Shown: positions 45,867 to 58,283, counted from the first letter of the stretch. The stretch is DNA of 62,123 nt from Larix sibirica (GCA_004151065.3 NWUY0304535379.1:1-62123), one strand, 5' to 3'. Numbers and translations: made by a program. The notes: generated by a model not told the origin, from the sequence alone.

Positions 45867-46700
45867 TATCATAGGCTAGGCCCGTCTCCAACCAGGCTTG
45901 TTTTCCTAGAACGGAAATACATGGACTAAAATGATAGTCCCCGATCTAGTTATATATGACATTGCATATATAAGTTGAACTTGTAAGGTTCATAACAAAA
46001 TAACAATTATATGTAGTTAGTTTCCAAATAAGAAATAAAAAGCAATTAAAAAATCCTTATGGTTGCTTCTTATTGTAAGTAGGCTCGTATTAAGATTAGG
46101 TTTGGTTCATATACACTAACTGGCATAGATATAAGCGCTTAACTTGTAATGTTACAACAAACAATAAACAATATGTTATTTTGTCAAATAATATAATCCA
46201 TATAATAGTAGTGCTATGTTTTTGAAATCCATCTCTAAAAAATGAAATCACCGGATATCTAAATAAAATCCAGTGGGATTATATCATGATATAATAGATC
46301 GCATATAGCAGTTTGACTTTCAAAAATGAAATGTTAATATATGATGATATAGCGCATATATATAGAAATTTTTGTTATACTTGCACATATTTTATGTGTT
46401 CCATTTGCCTTATTCTGGGGTTTCAAAGTGGTTAAACAACTGCAGGTTAGAGTTGTTTTGTCAAGTTGTACCACTGCAATTGGAAACTCCCATGTTGTTG
46501 TGTCAGTAACCATAGTTGGATTATGAGAGCATGGCATATAGCCGCGCTTAACCTGTATGTAGGAACAACACAAAGTAAATCATACGAGCAAAGCATATAT
46601 ATATATATAATTAATATAAGGTAATTTATAGTACACAGGTTGTTTTCATTCCACCATCCCAGAAAGAAAGGTTGTTTCCACAACAAGCAGGGAGGAGTAT

Positions 46701-49700
46701 ACCACTCACAGGGGCTAACTACTTCATTTCATCAATGGGGTAATATAATTGGCTGCTGGAGCATAAGGACAAAGAAAGCTAGTCTCTCGATTAAGGCTGC
46801 TAATTGCCACGAAACAACTAGAATACAATGGACTTACAGCTACTAACTACACTTCGTTATCTAGCTAGTTGTTATATGAACTTTACACAATCAGACAAAT
46901 AGTTGTGTTTTAGTAAGTAACCCCCATCCCCTCCCCCTTTCCTATATTACTCTATTCACCTGAGTTTTTGGAGTCCCTTACCAACCTATTCAGGAATAGA
47001 AAGGAGAGATAAAGCTATTTATGCTTATAAGGATGGCATGGCCATTAAACTACCCCCGTTACTTTATAACTGTGACCAACCGCTCTGCTCTTCACCTTGA
47101 GGATTATATAGATTCTTGATACCCTGCCTCGTCTGACCGATCCAGCAATAATAAACAATCAGCTCGGAAGCAAGTAACGAGGAGTGCTAAATAAGAAAAA
47201 GAAAGTATAGGTGCTTTCAAGTATATAACTAAAAGACCAAAAGGTGGGTAGAGTGAGTCATAATCCTACTTCTTCTATCCATAATAAATGTATGAATCGA
47301 AGGTCCCGTCGCATAAGAATAATATGAGGGTCGTCGCAGCAAATAAAATACCAAAGGTTTAGGTAAAGATAGGTGGAGACTTGATGAACCGACCTTCGCT
47401 CTAAGGCCAGCTCCTTTCCTTGTTCGGGGTGTCGTTCCTTCCACTATAAGAGATTCATTTAGATTATGTGAGTTAAGGCGCCCGGAACTATAGCTATAGC
47501 TATGGTGACGACAACAGCAGCATGTCGTAGAAGGAGATATGGAGCCACCCTGGGCTCGACGTATCTACTACATCCTTGAGCGACAGTGAAACGGGTATCG
47601 TGAATGCGAGATGCCGGCGGAATGATCGGCCAGACGTGCGTGCAGGGGCTAGGTAGGGCCTACCGCGTCCTCCCTTGTTGAATGATACTGTCTATTGGTG
47701 ACCACCTCAAACATGTGTCCTGTGTGGCGCTTTGCTTGGAATACTACGTGTACTGGGTGGTATCCTCTTCCTTCTTCCTTATGCATACGGGTTCTTTAAA
47801 GGTTGACGTGGGGGGGTGCGGGCGGTAATGGGTATGCATAAATGGAAGAATGCAAGTGTACTACTACTGTTGCTGTAGGATTGGTTCCTGAAAGCTGTTT
47901 AATTATGTGTACGTGATATTGGCCCCACCTTTTTTTATCGGAACGTGAGAAGGTGTATTGGGACACTAGGAAATGAGGGGTGAACCGCGGTCTCGCAGTT
48001 GGTAACTCCAAGCGTGCTTGCTATGTTGGTGATGGGTGCCACCTCGTCGGGTTAGTTCGTCTGGCCTCGGGTTCGCCAAGCCCTCGGTTCCTCGACCAGC
48101 ATGCAGCAATCAAATTATACCGCAACATAAGGTAGAATGGCTAAATGAAACTATTAACTATAAAAGCCTAGAGCTATAAGCCCACCAACACCTATGGCAA
48201 TAACCATACCTCGGTGAGGAGGGGATATAGAGAGAGACATTCCGGGAGGCAAGAGGAGATAGACCCACTATCTTTTTTCGTGAAGGCCTCTCCTCTATTG
48301 TTTCCATAAAGCTCCTCCATTGGCCTCACAGAAAGCTGCACTGCTTTGGTTCAGTAACAGGGTACAGAAGGGCTTCGGTCCAGAAAGTCGAAGTGAAAGG
48401 TTTATGTGTAAATGGGTAATGCAGATTTAACGAACAAGCGTTCCTTATTTATTCCGCAATCAATCATTTTCGTACTATCGCTCTTAAAAGATGACCATTC
48501 AACCATGAGCTTCAGATCTTAACAGGATAAATCTATACTGTTTCCTCTCCGCCCCATTCCGCCTACCCTACCCTCCTAAAGCAGGGGAAGCAAGTAAGAA
48601 AGGTTACTAGTATAAGTTAAAGTGTTCTTTCTTTTTGTTTAAGGTTAATGGGAAGTAAGCTAGTGGTAAGCGTGCACTATCCTCTTCTTACTGCACTAAG
48701 CGCTTTGCGCCATATGGTCCTATTAGCTTTCTAGCTCTGTTGTTCTTTTTTCCCCCGTAGGGCATCGGGCTATTCTAAAGGGTAGATGCTTCCTTTTGTC
48801 CAGTGTAAGTGGGATAAGCACAAGGGGAACTATTCTGTCCTCAAGGTTCTAGGTGTAAGTTCTGATTACATGGGGTAAGGCGTTGTTATAGCTTCCCTTA
48901 CCCGGCAGTATCAAGTGATAAAGTAAGTCCGTGTATCAATACCTCTTTAGTGAAGTCTTCCATTGGTTGCCATAAAATGTGTGTATGAACGGTTCTACTG
49001 TGTAGATGAAAGGGTAGCCTATCCCAGTTAATTCAAGCAGCTAGCCAGCAAGCGAGAGATGCTCACCGGCCAGCAAGATCTTAGCAATCCACTTTGGCAT
49101 TCCCTCTATTTTTATATGCTCACCTCTCCTTCACTCATTCAATTAGAGGAAGGGAACTGGCTTCCCCTCGGATCCCATAATCAATGGGAGAGGCTAATCC
49201 GATGATACAAAAGGAACGATCAATAATGATGATGGCGTTGGCAAGGACGTCGGCAAGAGCAGAGAAGGAAAAAACCTACGCAACGGTACTTTAGCCCTAC
49301 CTGACAGAACACACTTTCTACAGAGCTTGCCCACACCTGTCAGAGACAGGGCAGCAGGAAGCCCAACGGCACTACCAGCAGAGACTTGGCTACCCTTCCC
49401 AATAGCGTACCACCAATGATACATAGACAGGAGGGGATTATAAGTGTGTAAACAGTTTACGTTAACAGTAAGGAAGTGGCTGAAGGAAGTGCGTTACCTT
49501 CTCTAAATAACACGTGCCCAGGAAGGAGGTGGGTGATTCCATATGCGTTAGCCGTTTTAGAGCCACCATTAACACTTCTATTAACCGCGTGCCCGGTTAG
49601 CAAGTGAGTTTAAGGTGAGTCAGTATTACTTATGATATAATCCCACTTTAGATCATATGAGTCATATTCAATCGATTTGAATTGAATGGTAGCCCACTCA

Positions 49701-49911
49701 CTACTCATTTCAGAATCCGATGCACCATAATAGCATACATTAAAAGGGGGAGCATTTATTAGCTAATTTAAGGTAAATCAAATGACCATTTGAAACCTAA
49801 ATATTGACGAATCTGTGAAGAACCTGCCCCTTTGTTTGCTCTTGCTGTTAGCTCTGCTCCTTAGGGGGACCATTTCTCACAAGGCTCCTGGGCTGCTTTA
49901 CTATCATCTTA
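46701..49911. other. unassigned intergenic DNA
   Basis: No gene recognised. 47480-48070 is richer in G+C than its surroundings. Frames of 68-76 codons (46640, 47229 minus, 47796 minus, 49194 minus) show no motif. A 42-codon plus stretch near 48300-48429 (HKAPPLASQKAALLWFSNRV onward) is protein-like but too short to assign. Confidence 0.5.
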
Positions 49912-49958
49912 TCGCGAACTTGGCATCCGTACACGTCTACCCTGAGTACCTTATCCGT
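49912..49958 (+). repeat. 47-bp dispersed repeat (partner at 42363-42409)
   Basis: Second copy of the TCGCGAACTTGGCATCCGT block. It lies inside a 70-codon frame (49815-50027), which is therefore at least chimeric. Confidence 0.85.
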
Positions 49959-50119
49959 CCCCATATGATATCACAAATGTGTTTCCAATTTGCGTTGGCC
50001 CGGATCTTCAAGAATAGTCTCATTTAATGTTTTCATTTATATAATTCTCCCTTTAAGGGGGTCCGAAGAAGACATATCATTGAGGTGCTCAAACTGCGCG
50101 TAGAATGAGTGTTCTTATT

Positions 50120-50159
50120 GTATTAGGAGTCTTATTCATGTATTAGGAGTCTTATTATT
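50120..50159 (+). repeat. 20-bp tandem duplication
   Basis: GTATTAGGAGTCTTATTCAT (50120-50139) is followed by GTATTAGGAGTCTTATTATT (50140-50159). Confidence 0.93.
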
Positions 50160-50210
50160 ATGAATGTATTAAGGCTGCCATGGGAATTACTCCAATTTCC
50201 CATAGATATT

Positions 50211-50240
50211 CTTATCGTAGTAGGTAGTCCCAGCCAGGAG
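50211..50240 (+). repeat. dispersed repeat (partner at 51377-51408)
   Basis: CTTATCGTAGTAGGTAGTCC then CAGCCAGGAG here matches CTTATCTCATAGTAGTAGGT then CCCAGCCAGGAG at 51377. Confidence 0.75.
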
Positions 50241-50555
50241 TTACTTGCCTATATAAGAAGAAGCAGTGTTGTCTTTCGTGCAGGGGGAAATGGGATACTA
50301 AACTTACCTCTATCTGAAAAGTCCATCAATTAAGCTCTATGCCTATTTATTTATAGGTTGGTTATTGAAACTAGTAGGCACTAACAACCACCTCCTACTG
50401 TCTCTGGCTCATGGGGTGTGCTATTGGGAAGGCAAGCTCAACATCAACATCAACATCACGACGACATCCATTTCCACATCAACATCGAATCCACTGGATT
50501 TCAGTTCCTTGCCTAACGTGCTAGGTATGCATACTTTATAAAATGAATATGGAGA

Positions 50556-50604
50556 ACCCCCTCTCCCTATCGGTCGAGCGGGTTCGTACCTAACCCCCAT
50601 AGGG
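50556..50604 (+). repeat. short dispersed element S, copy 5 (full form)
   Basis: CCCTCTCCCTATCGGTCGAG then CGGGTTCGTACCTAACCCCC is the fullest copy. CCCTAT (50565-50570) and ATAGGG (50599-50604) form an inverted repeat enclosing the core. Confidence 0.88.
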
Positions 50605-51950
50605 CTCTCATTCGGGTAAGTGTCTTGTATTGAAACCATGACGGGTAAACATCTATTGTAAACATAGGAGTAGAAGGGTAACCTGGGTATCGGTGGGTGA
50701 TACCTACAACCTATCAAACCTAAAACTGGGGACTACATCATATGCGCATATTCAGATTACCAATCCTACTTTCTCTTTTCAGAGGGAAATGAAATGTATA
50801 CCTGGCATAGAATCATGGAGCACCAGCATCTAGTGGCTCAACGCCCGGATCGAGTACCAAGATTTAGTAGTAGCAGCGTCAACGCTGGCCTGGGCCCTGG
50901 GATTCTATTTCAAATGTAAACAACTACTATTGGTAATTACTGGGAATGACCTTCTGTAAATGCTCGGCTATTTATTGAAGTGGAGACCACCCTATGGCTG
51001 CTGCGATTCAATCGGCCCTGTCCCGCCCCGGAAAAGGTAAACATAGATCTGTAATATGTATATTGTATAGGAATTATTCCCCTTGTTGATGCCTCATTGG
51101 ATCCACTTATTACTGGGCTTTGTGCTATTGGACAAGATCCCAACTTACTGATCCTTTGTATTACCTACCTATCTCTCCCATTGTATTAGCGAGCCTAGGG
51201 GGATTTATTATAGCAGCCAGCGGAGATATTTAATTGGTTTATTCCCATTCCCAATTAGATTAGCGGAGTATCCTCTATAAGTAGGGGTATGTTCCCGCAG
51301 TGATCCAAATAGGACTTAACCTCTATGCGGATTAGAGCTACTGATACCAGGAATATATATATATATTATTCTATTTCTTATCTCATAGTAGTAGGTCCCA
51401 GCCAGGAGATAGAAGTCCTCCAGAGAAGGCATCGAAACCTGTATTGATTGCATCAACACTTGGATTGAAACCAGGTATTTCAACAAGGGGCCTACCAGCG
51501 ATTACCGATAAAGCATATCTACCCGTATTACCAGCACTTCCACTTCATCTTCAGATAATGTCAGAAAGATTATAGGTTCTACACCTATTTATTCCCTGGT
51601 GGCTCTACTCTCAAACAACGACTGGGCCTGGGGCTATTGGGAGAATAAACACCCCTTACTCACTTTCTTACCTTACTGGGCACGTGGGAACCGGAAGAGC
51701 TATAGCCCCGTATTCTCCCTGAGGTTTGGTCTACTGGTATACATGTATGAACGTAGATATGCAGATCTCGTATTTGGATTATTTCCCCTGCCCCTTTTGT
51801 TGATAAGGATCACAGGAGTAGTAAACCCATACATATGTGGGATTGCATTAGTCTGATTATTACCCGACCCTCTCCCCCAATTGGATAGGTCAATTTAATG
51901 AAATGCCCATTTTAGTCACTAAGAAACTCCACTTTATGTTCCCCGAGGGG
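50605..51950. other. unassigned DNA with ACCAGCAT-type words
   Basis: At 50819-50885 GAGCACCAGCATCTAGTGGC and GGATCGAGTACCAAG, and at 51440-51535 ATTGATTGCATCAACACTTGG and ATTACCAGCACTTCC, belong to the word family of 0.4 kb. An AT dinucleotide run is at 51352-51367. An 85-codon frame (51599-51856) carries no recognised motif and includes one GCATATCTACGT-type motif (reverse, near 51751). Confidence 0.5.
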
Positions 51951-51959
51951 GGGGGATTC

Positions 51960-52200
51960 ATCGCATCGAACCCATTCAAATGAGGTTGTTACAAAGGAAA
52001 AGCACCAAATGGGAAAGGACCCGGAGGTTTAGGTACGAACTTCGTCCGAAGTAGGAAGGAGAGGTTTCGAAATATGGACCAACCAAACGAACCAACCATG
52101 GATTCGGGTTGTTTAGTCTGGATGGGTGCTAAGGATATCACCTACACACTGGACATGGAGTAGTAGTACCGCCGGCAGTGGATAACCACCACCTACCTGG
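51960..52200 (+). repeat. diverged duplication, copy 1 (partner 53400-53720)
   Basis: Ordered matches to 53.4 kb: AATGAGGTTGTT, then CCAAATGGGAAAGGACCCGG with AGGTTTAGGTACGAACTTCG and TCCGAAGTAGGA (52004-52055), GAGAGGTTT-GAAATATG, ATGGATTCGG, GTGCTAAGGAT-ATCACCTA, and GTAGTACCGCCGGCAGTGG (52164). The central part contains S-element sequence on the minus strand (TTCGTACCT). Confidence 0.85.
52016..52046 (-). repeat. short dispersed element S, copy 6
   Basis: Minus strand TTCGGACGAAGTTCGTACCT followed by AAACC aligns with the family TCGGTCGAGCGG-TTCGTACCT-AACCC. Confidence 0.6.
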
Positions 52201-53094
52201 GGGTCTACGACCAGCAGCATCGAACCTGGATCTAGTAGTAGTGACAAATAATCCTGGGGCATAACTCACTGGTGTTTTTATTGGAATAAAGCTAGTGGAA
52301 TTAGGATCCTTCAGATTTCTTCTTCTTGTCTTTTTTGGATGGAATTTACACTTTAGTTTTCTCCGTTCTTTATGTTATTAACTGGCATAGAAACCAGGCA
52401 TTTACATTTGACATGGATGGATGGAAAAAACCTATAGCTTCTTCACTGGAGCTATAGAATGGAGACTAGGAGCTTCTAGCTTTGTCCTCCGTCGGCATGC
52501 GGGTTGTTGTTCCCTTGCCGGTGCTGTAGCTTCTTCACCTGTGCCGTAGCTTCCGTTGGTAGGGTGTGCATGGGAGAGCTAGCTAGAAATGTAGAAGATA
52601 TTCCTTTCAAAAGAGAAGCTATTAACTTTATTGTGCCAACCCCTATTGGTTGGTTGTGAACCTCATAAGTAATAGCTAGTGTAATAATAATGCTCAAAGT
52701 AAGTGTATCTGTAGTATATATAGCTTTGCTTAGTGTGTTAGGAATAAAAAACACAAGAAATGAAAAGTGAAACATAGATATGCTGGTATAATATGTATCG
52801 ATCTTTATTCAAGCCAAGTAAAAGCCAGTCTTCTCCATTCTTTCTAAGTTGTTATAGAGTAATTTTCCCCTCACACTGTGAACTATTCCTCCCTCTGGTC
52901 TCTCCTATACGGCGGCATATTCAGTATTCTATCCGTGCCTACTTGGTTGGTTAACCTCACTATCTCCATTCTATGGTGGGAACTTGGCTCCTCAATCAAC
53001 AACCTACCCTCCCTGAAGAGCTCTAGGACCTTCTCTATGAGAGGTGTCAGGTCTATTTTTTAAGGAGGGCGACTTAAAAAGGCTATTCCAACCC
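52201..53094. other. unassigned intergenic DNA
   Basis: No gene recognised. TAGCTTCTTCACTGGAGC at 52435 and GTAGCTTCTTCACCTGTGCC at 52527 are related. A 99-codon minus frame (52476-52775) has hydrophobic segments but no known motif. Confidence 0.45.
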
Positions 53095-53385
53095 AAGGCA
53101 GTAGGGATGAGTATAATATTAACTAAGTAAGGCTGAGTTTAAGGAAGTTCCCAATAGGTCATATGCATAGGTTGTTACCATAGTCCCCGCCAAAGTATGA
53201 TTTTCCAAAGCGTTTCCCAGCGTCAGATGCATAGGTTTTCGGGGATAGTGAAAAGGCTTAGTGTAAGGTCCCAAGAAAGGCATAGAGTGAAAGTCTGTTC
53301 CCAAGGATAGGAGTAGTTTCCCAAGTAGGTTTCCACCAAGGCGTAGGTCTAGGGATAAGGTTTCAATTTTTGTCTCCCAATAGCT
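53095..53385 (-). repeat. CCTTGGGAACC-family degenerate tract (copy 3)
   Basis: Reverse complements of the family words: GTTCCCAATAGG (53149), GCGTTTCCCAGCG (53210), GTCCCAAGAAAGG (53269), GTTCCCAAGGATAGG (53298), TTTCCCAAGTAGG (53318). ATGCATAGGTT is doubled at 53163 and 53227. Confidence 0.75.
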
Positions 53386-53399
53386 TATGATTCCTCGGA

Positions 53400-53720
53400 C
53401 TCATCAAAATGAGGTTAGTTTGTGTCCCACGCAAAAAGCCAAATGATAAGGACCCGGAGGGTTAGGTACGAACTTCGTCCGAGGTAGGAGGTAGAGGTTT
53501 TGAAATATGTCCCACCCGAACAACAACACATATGGATTCGGTCTATTTAATTAGGGAAGTGCTAAGGATCACCTATTCAAATGGCAAGGACGTAAGCAGA
53601 GAGAATACTCTACCGACTATAGCTTCTTGGCTCTATTACTCTATAATTGAGTTCATAGAAACCACCTGGCATTGACGAAACTGGACAAGTAGTACCGGCA
53701 GTGGATAACTACTACCCAAC
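53400..53720 (+). repeat. diverged duplication, copy 2 (partner 51960-52200)
   Basis: See 51960. The best-matching part is GCCAAATGATAAGGACCCGG with AGGGTTAGGTACGAACTTCG and TCCGAGGTAGGA (53438-53489). About 95 extra bases separate the later block GTAGTACCGGCAGTGGATAA (53690). Confidence 0.85.
53450..53480 (-). repeat. short dispersed element S, copy 7
   Basis: Minus strand CTCGGACGAAGTTCGTACCT then AACCCTCC. Its presence in both copies of the duplication shows it was there before the duplication. Confidence 0.6.
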
Positions 53721-54082
53721 TTATTTGTGCCCGCCTGAGGCCATGGATAACAACTCAATATTGTGTATGCTATGGTAGTAATGTAATAAAGAACATAAAG
53801 TATGGGGAATTTGTGGATTAGAGCTCCCATATCCCCAATAGAAACTATTAGCTTTCCAAAATGGCAAATGAATATGAAGGGGAAAATCACAACTTTTCCG
53901 AGGTATAAATCGAGAGGGGAACCTAATGGGTTTAGTTCAACTCTGGTAAATACGAAATGGATCGACCAAAACTAGGGGCAGCTGACGGAAAGGGCTAAAC
54001 TATTCGTATGAATCTTATCAACCTTGCTCACAATAGAAAAGCTCCGCAAATACGGAATTTCTTAATCATGGAAGCCATCGTC
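53721..54082. other. unassigned intergenic DNA
   Basis: No gene or repeat recognised; an 84-codon minus frame (53636-53890) is of chance length. Confidence 0.5.
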
Positions 54083-54202
54083 AAATCCAAGGAATCCTCC
54101 TCTGCAGCTACTATCGTAAAATTAAAGTAGAGAGTGATCGGAAAATACGAGGTATTCTCCTCTGCAGCTACTATCGGAACAATCAAAATTCTATTGAGTG
54201 AG
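54083..54202 (+). repeat. 60-bp imperfect tandem duplication
   Basis: AAATCC-AGGAATCCTCCTC then TGCAGCTACTATCG at 54083-54116 recurs exactly 60 bases on (AAATACGAGGTATTCTCCTC then TGCAGCTACTATCG, 54143-54176). As 60 is a multiple of three, an 84-codon minus frame here shows IVAAEE twice, but that follows from the duplication. Confidence 0.9.
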
Positions 54203-56200
54203 TGAGGAGGCTCCAAATCAACTAGGAAGGGAGGGCACTCACTTTCCAAGAGAAACAACAACCGTGTAGTACCGGGGGACATCCCCGGACCCCCATGCCA
54301 GTTATTTAATTAACAAGTACGTTACGTTCATCGGATCCGATTCACTGCACTAGGCTTCCCGTCCGGCCGAGTTGAGGTAGGGGGTTTTTTTTTAGATTTG
54401 AAACAAGGCCTTATATATAACAGAAATCTGTTTTGAACGCGACTCGGTCACTTCACATAGTACTCTGCCTTCACTGAAACCTCGAAGTACTGCTCTTAAG
54501 TTGGCTACAAACTGCTTCATGAGACGGGTTTCAGGACAACCCCCAAGGCTAGGCATGATATGTCAGTAGCACCTTCTTTCCGGGGAGCCAGATAAGTTCG
54601 TAGGGAAGTTGGACGCTCACCGGCCCGGTGTAAAGTAAAATGGTTCTGAGATGCGGCAACGCATAAGCTCTGAAACCGTGTCGGCCAAGGCTGCGCCAAA
54701 AAGTGTGTGTACCCATCAGTCTGGTCTGTAGTCTTGTAGGACCACCCCATAGCTGGTGAGCCGGTTACCCGAGGCATGGTATTGTAAGCCCGGGGCTGGT
54801 GACAGTGGTATTGAGGAGCACCCATTACTCACTAGTGGGACGTGACTTCTTTCTCTTCTCTGACTTTGCTCGATGGTTATCGATACTGATAGGAGGGAGA
54901 TAGGCAGAGGCCCTTACTTACGGTATTAGATACGATGGGTTAGGGCATTCTCGGTCTGCTTTCCGCATTATCAATCCATTACTTCCTGGGGTAAATAAAG
55001 CCTTATTCTCTGGGCTTATTTATCTGGCCCAGGGAGACTGTCACTTCAAGCATTCATCCCTTCCTTTCAGGGTGAATCAGGACAAGTGAAGTACCTTAAA
55101 TAATTATTATTTCGCGGGGGTTTATATCGAAATGATAAAAGAAACAAACAAAGGAGGATAAAGTTATTATTTACGATCCAGTGGGAATAACGAGGCAGTG
55201 GCCTCGTAACCTCCGTTGGTCAAGTCTATATTAGATACGATGCTTGGGTTAGTGGTAAGGGTAGGGTTACTGCCTACCTACTAGCAGTAGCGGCCTACCT
55301 ACATCAGTAGCAATACCGAAGGATGGCAATGACTTTATTCCCCGTATTTTTTTTGGCCCCTCAAACTGGTACGCTCGTATATAAGGGTCAAGGCAGAAAT
55401 GACAATATTCAGTGAAGGAAGCAAGGTTACTGTTCCCGTCTCGCTACCATATCCGTCCGTAAAGAATGAATTACTCTTTCCTTGGGTTAATACCCCTGGC
55501 TGGCCTGCTTATGCGTTTCCGAAACGACTTGGGTGGCGCTAGTCTCTTCTATTTATTCCCCTAAAAGAAATAGTATGGCTACCATCATTTCAAATAATTC
55601 ATTCTCTTAATAGGTATCCACCTACTCTACCTTACGCGGGTTTAACCTGAACAGGGACGGATCTTTATCTATGTTCGGAAGGGTGGGTATTGATTTCCGG
55701 GGAGGCACATAAAAAGGGAAAAATGATCGGGTTCACAGTTTCAAGGATCTCACATCTAAATTACTCTTTCTGTGGGGTCCTTGGGGTGGGACTTCATTCT
55801 CTTAGTGGAGAACACAGAAGCTTTCTAGTCTGCCTTCCGGGCTCGCTCGGGGAAAAGGCTCTCTCACGTACCCCTTACTGCTATAAAACAGGACCCAACC
55901 AACTATGGGCAACAGTATACTTTGCCCTGGCATGGGCAGAGCTACTACTATAGTAGATGCATAGGTTAGGTTATGAAGATACCTCGTGAGTAAGTAAGGT
56001 CATTTGGGATGTTAATAAAGCTAATGGCTTGCTGTGTGAGGGATAATGCAGCTGGAATCAATGGCTGGCTGTCTGAATGGGCATCGCAGCAAAGCTGGCC
56101 CCAGGTTGTGTCATGTGGCAACGGCGGATGGTCTAGCTGGCTGGCTATTGGCTAGGTTAGGTAGTAACTAGCTGTCCTGACCGAAAGCTCCCTCGGAGTT
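54203..56200. other. unassigned intergenic DNA with small repeats
   Basis: TATTAGATACGATGGGTTAG (54924) recurs as TATTAGATACGATGCTTGGG at 55229. GCCTACCTACTAGCAGTAGCG (55272-55292) is followed by GCCTACCTACATCAGTAGCAA (55293-55313), a 21-bp tandem pair. GGCTGGCT words cluster at 56060-56150. The 102-codon minus frame at 54517-54825 and the 87-codon plus frame at 55690-55953 lack motifs. Confidence 0.5.
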
Positions 56201-58283
56201 TCTCTTTAACACTTTCAAAATGACCAGGTCCCAGGGCGGTGTGGGAGCAAGCACCTTATCACTGCCCGCCTTCACTCTATATACTTCCTGCCTCTACGCT
56301 TTACCCACTAAGCAGGAACTTGACTGGATGGCTTTCAATGGCTGGCAGCTGAAAAGGGCATTTGCTAGGTTCTATGGTCACTTAAGACCCCTTAAGGTAG
56401 GGTTATTGGGCATCTGAACTTTCTCTTTTTGTTAGTCCAACCCGTTTCTTCTCTTAAAAAAGAATTCCAATAATTAGCCGTGGGCAGTAAGCAGCGGGTC
56501 TAGTTTCTCTACGGTGAGTGAGCCCGTGAATTAACCTCAAACTCGATGAATGATAGGGCCCAGCTTAGTCAGTAAATCCAAAGTGCCCCAACAACCACTA
56601 GAAAGCCCAGCATAACGGAAAATAAGGCCTACCCCTTACCACTAGAGCCCTGCCAATAATAGGTCCAGTGCCCTTTCGACTTGAGGGGAGCTTACTCGGC
56701 CGGGGCCCCTGGGGAATAACCCGTATAAGTGTTGATAGAGCGGAGATATATAGATTAAGTAGAAGAAGCACCCGTAGATATTTAGCCCGTTGCCCTTTAT
56801 GACCTAGAACCAGTCAAAGTATCCATTCGTGTCCGTAGTCATTCCACCAGCCCCTATTCTGCCTATTCTTCTTTCTATGATGATGGATCTAGGTAAGCAA
56901 GGTAAAGCTCTGGATCATATACATATAGCTCTGCGACTTTAGGATTCTCCCTCTTCGCAAGTATTTCCTAATGCTTTGGACCTTAAGAGCAAACCTTCGT
57001 AGCATCTTTGTAAGCTTATAACTATTATCCACTAGGATCAAGGGGTAATGTCGTGCCTGCACGAATTGAGGAATAAAGATTTGAATACAGCGAGATACGC
57101 CATGTAAAAGAAGGACCGACGGAGACACAGCGAGCTAAGCTGCCCCATAAAGACCTGGGGTTCCACTACGCATGAAGAGCATTCAGTTCGTAGTTATAGG
57201 AGCCTAGAGTATAGGAAGGAGCATGAAGGCTTTGTAGAGCTTGAACAGAGGCCAGAGAGCTAGCTAGAGCAGAGGAAGAAGAGAGGGCTCCTGTTTTTTT
57301 GTGTTGGTAGGGCTCCTTTTGTTACATTGCAATAAAAGTATCCACATCGCTGAGAAACTTCGTAGAAGGAAATGAACGTTTATGTATAAGGGTAAGACTG
57401 CTACGTTTTTGATTATATACTCTGTTTCTCATATAATTGTGAGCCCTTCACCAAAATAGGTCTCCAGCCTGGGTCAATATGTTGTCAACTCTTGCGCGAA
57501 TAGTTTTCGAAATAAAGCGGCTATATAGTATATATAATGGCTCTTGTGTATCTCATCATATGAAATGCCTCTCACCATACATCATTACATGTTACCAATT
57601 ACCAGAACAATAAACACTTTACACTGATCGGACCTGAACAAATAGTGACACTGTGATACTTACACTATTCCTTGGGACCCTCAGAAGTATAGAGTTGTGA
57701 AGAAGGTCTGTTGAGCTAGCTGCCTCCGCTATGGCTCCAATGTCTTATTCAGGCTGAGATGAGTAACTTATATTATCCCTCCTTTCAGCTAAGGGGGTTA
57801 CCTCTTCAAATGGACAAGTTCAACTCTTCCCAAGGTACGAGGGAAGCAACCGGAGGGTCGTCTCTATGCGAGTATCACGTAGATATGGCGATTGATCCTT
57901 TAGAAACAGGTAGTAACTGATAGGACAGGGAGTACTTACTTGTATGATAGGATATGTAAAACTGGTATGAACAGATAAGCACTGGTTAGCGAGGGAGAAC
58001 AGGTATTAGCAATAATGAGTACTTTAACTGGTATTACCAAGGGTGATGGTCTTCGCTATTCGCTGTAATAATAAATCTATGGAAGATCAGAAAGACCAGC
58101 TATAAAGAGACATCGATCGCTCATAACATAAGGGCAGGCTATAAAGATACGGGCTCATAATACCTCATAATACAGGCTATTTACTTATAATGGGGGGTAT
58201 GTTACGAATATAATCCAAAGGAGAATGATTGCTGAGACAACAAGTACATCAAGAATGGCTAAATAGGTTACAACCATATACCT
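56201..58283. other. unassigned intergenic DNA
   Basis: No gene recognised. A purine-rich stretch at 57215-57290 repeats AGAGC-type words. CTCATAATAC is tandemly doubled at 58154-58173. AACTGGTATKA occurs near 57961 and 58029. The 65-codon frame at 56220-56417 has no known motif. Confidence 0.5.

Larger units (their letters stand above)
39700..46700. other. AT-rich repeat-bearing region
   Basis: Composition turns markedly AT-rich, with TATATA runs (for example 44509-44526 and 46594-46609). Motifs ACTTAGATATGC / GCATATCTAAGTTGAA recur in both directions: 40495, 40561, 40667, 41116, 44532, 44589, 45965. Small repeats include TAACTAACTAACTAAC (42489-42504) and three AGACT units (42735-42751). 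TTTAAAGCCGAA occurs at 44090 and 44128. Frames here (39918-40184, 40069-40311, 46334-46686) carry no motif. Confidence 0.6.

Noticed and set aside
48960-49000. GAACGGTTCTAC as a group II intron domain V end
   Set aside because: No GAGCCG-type partner strand or domain V stem found upstream.
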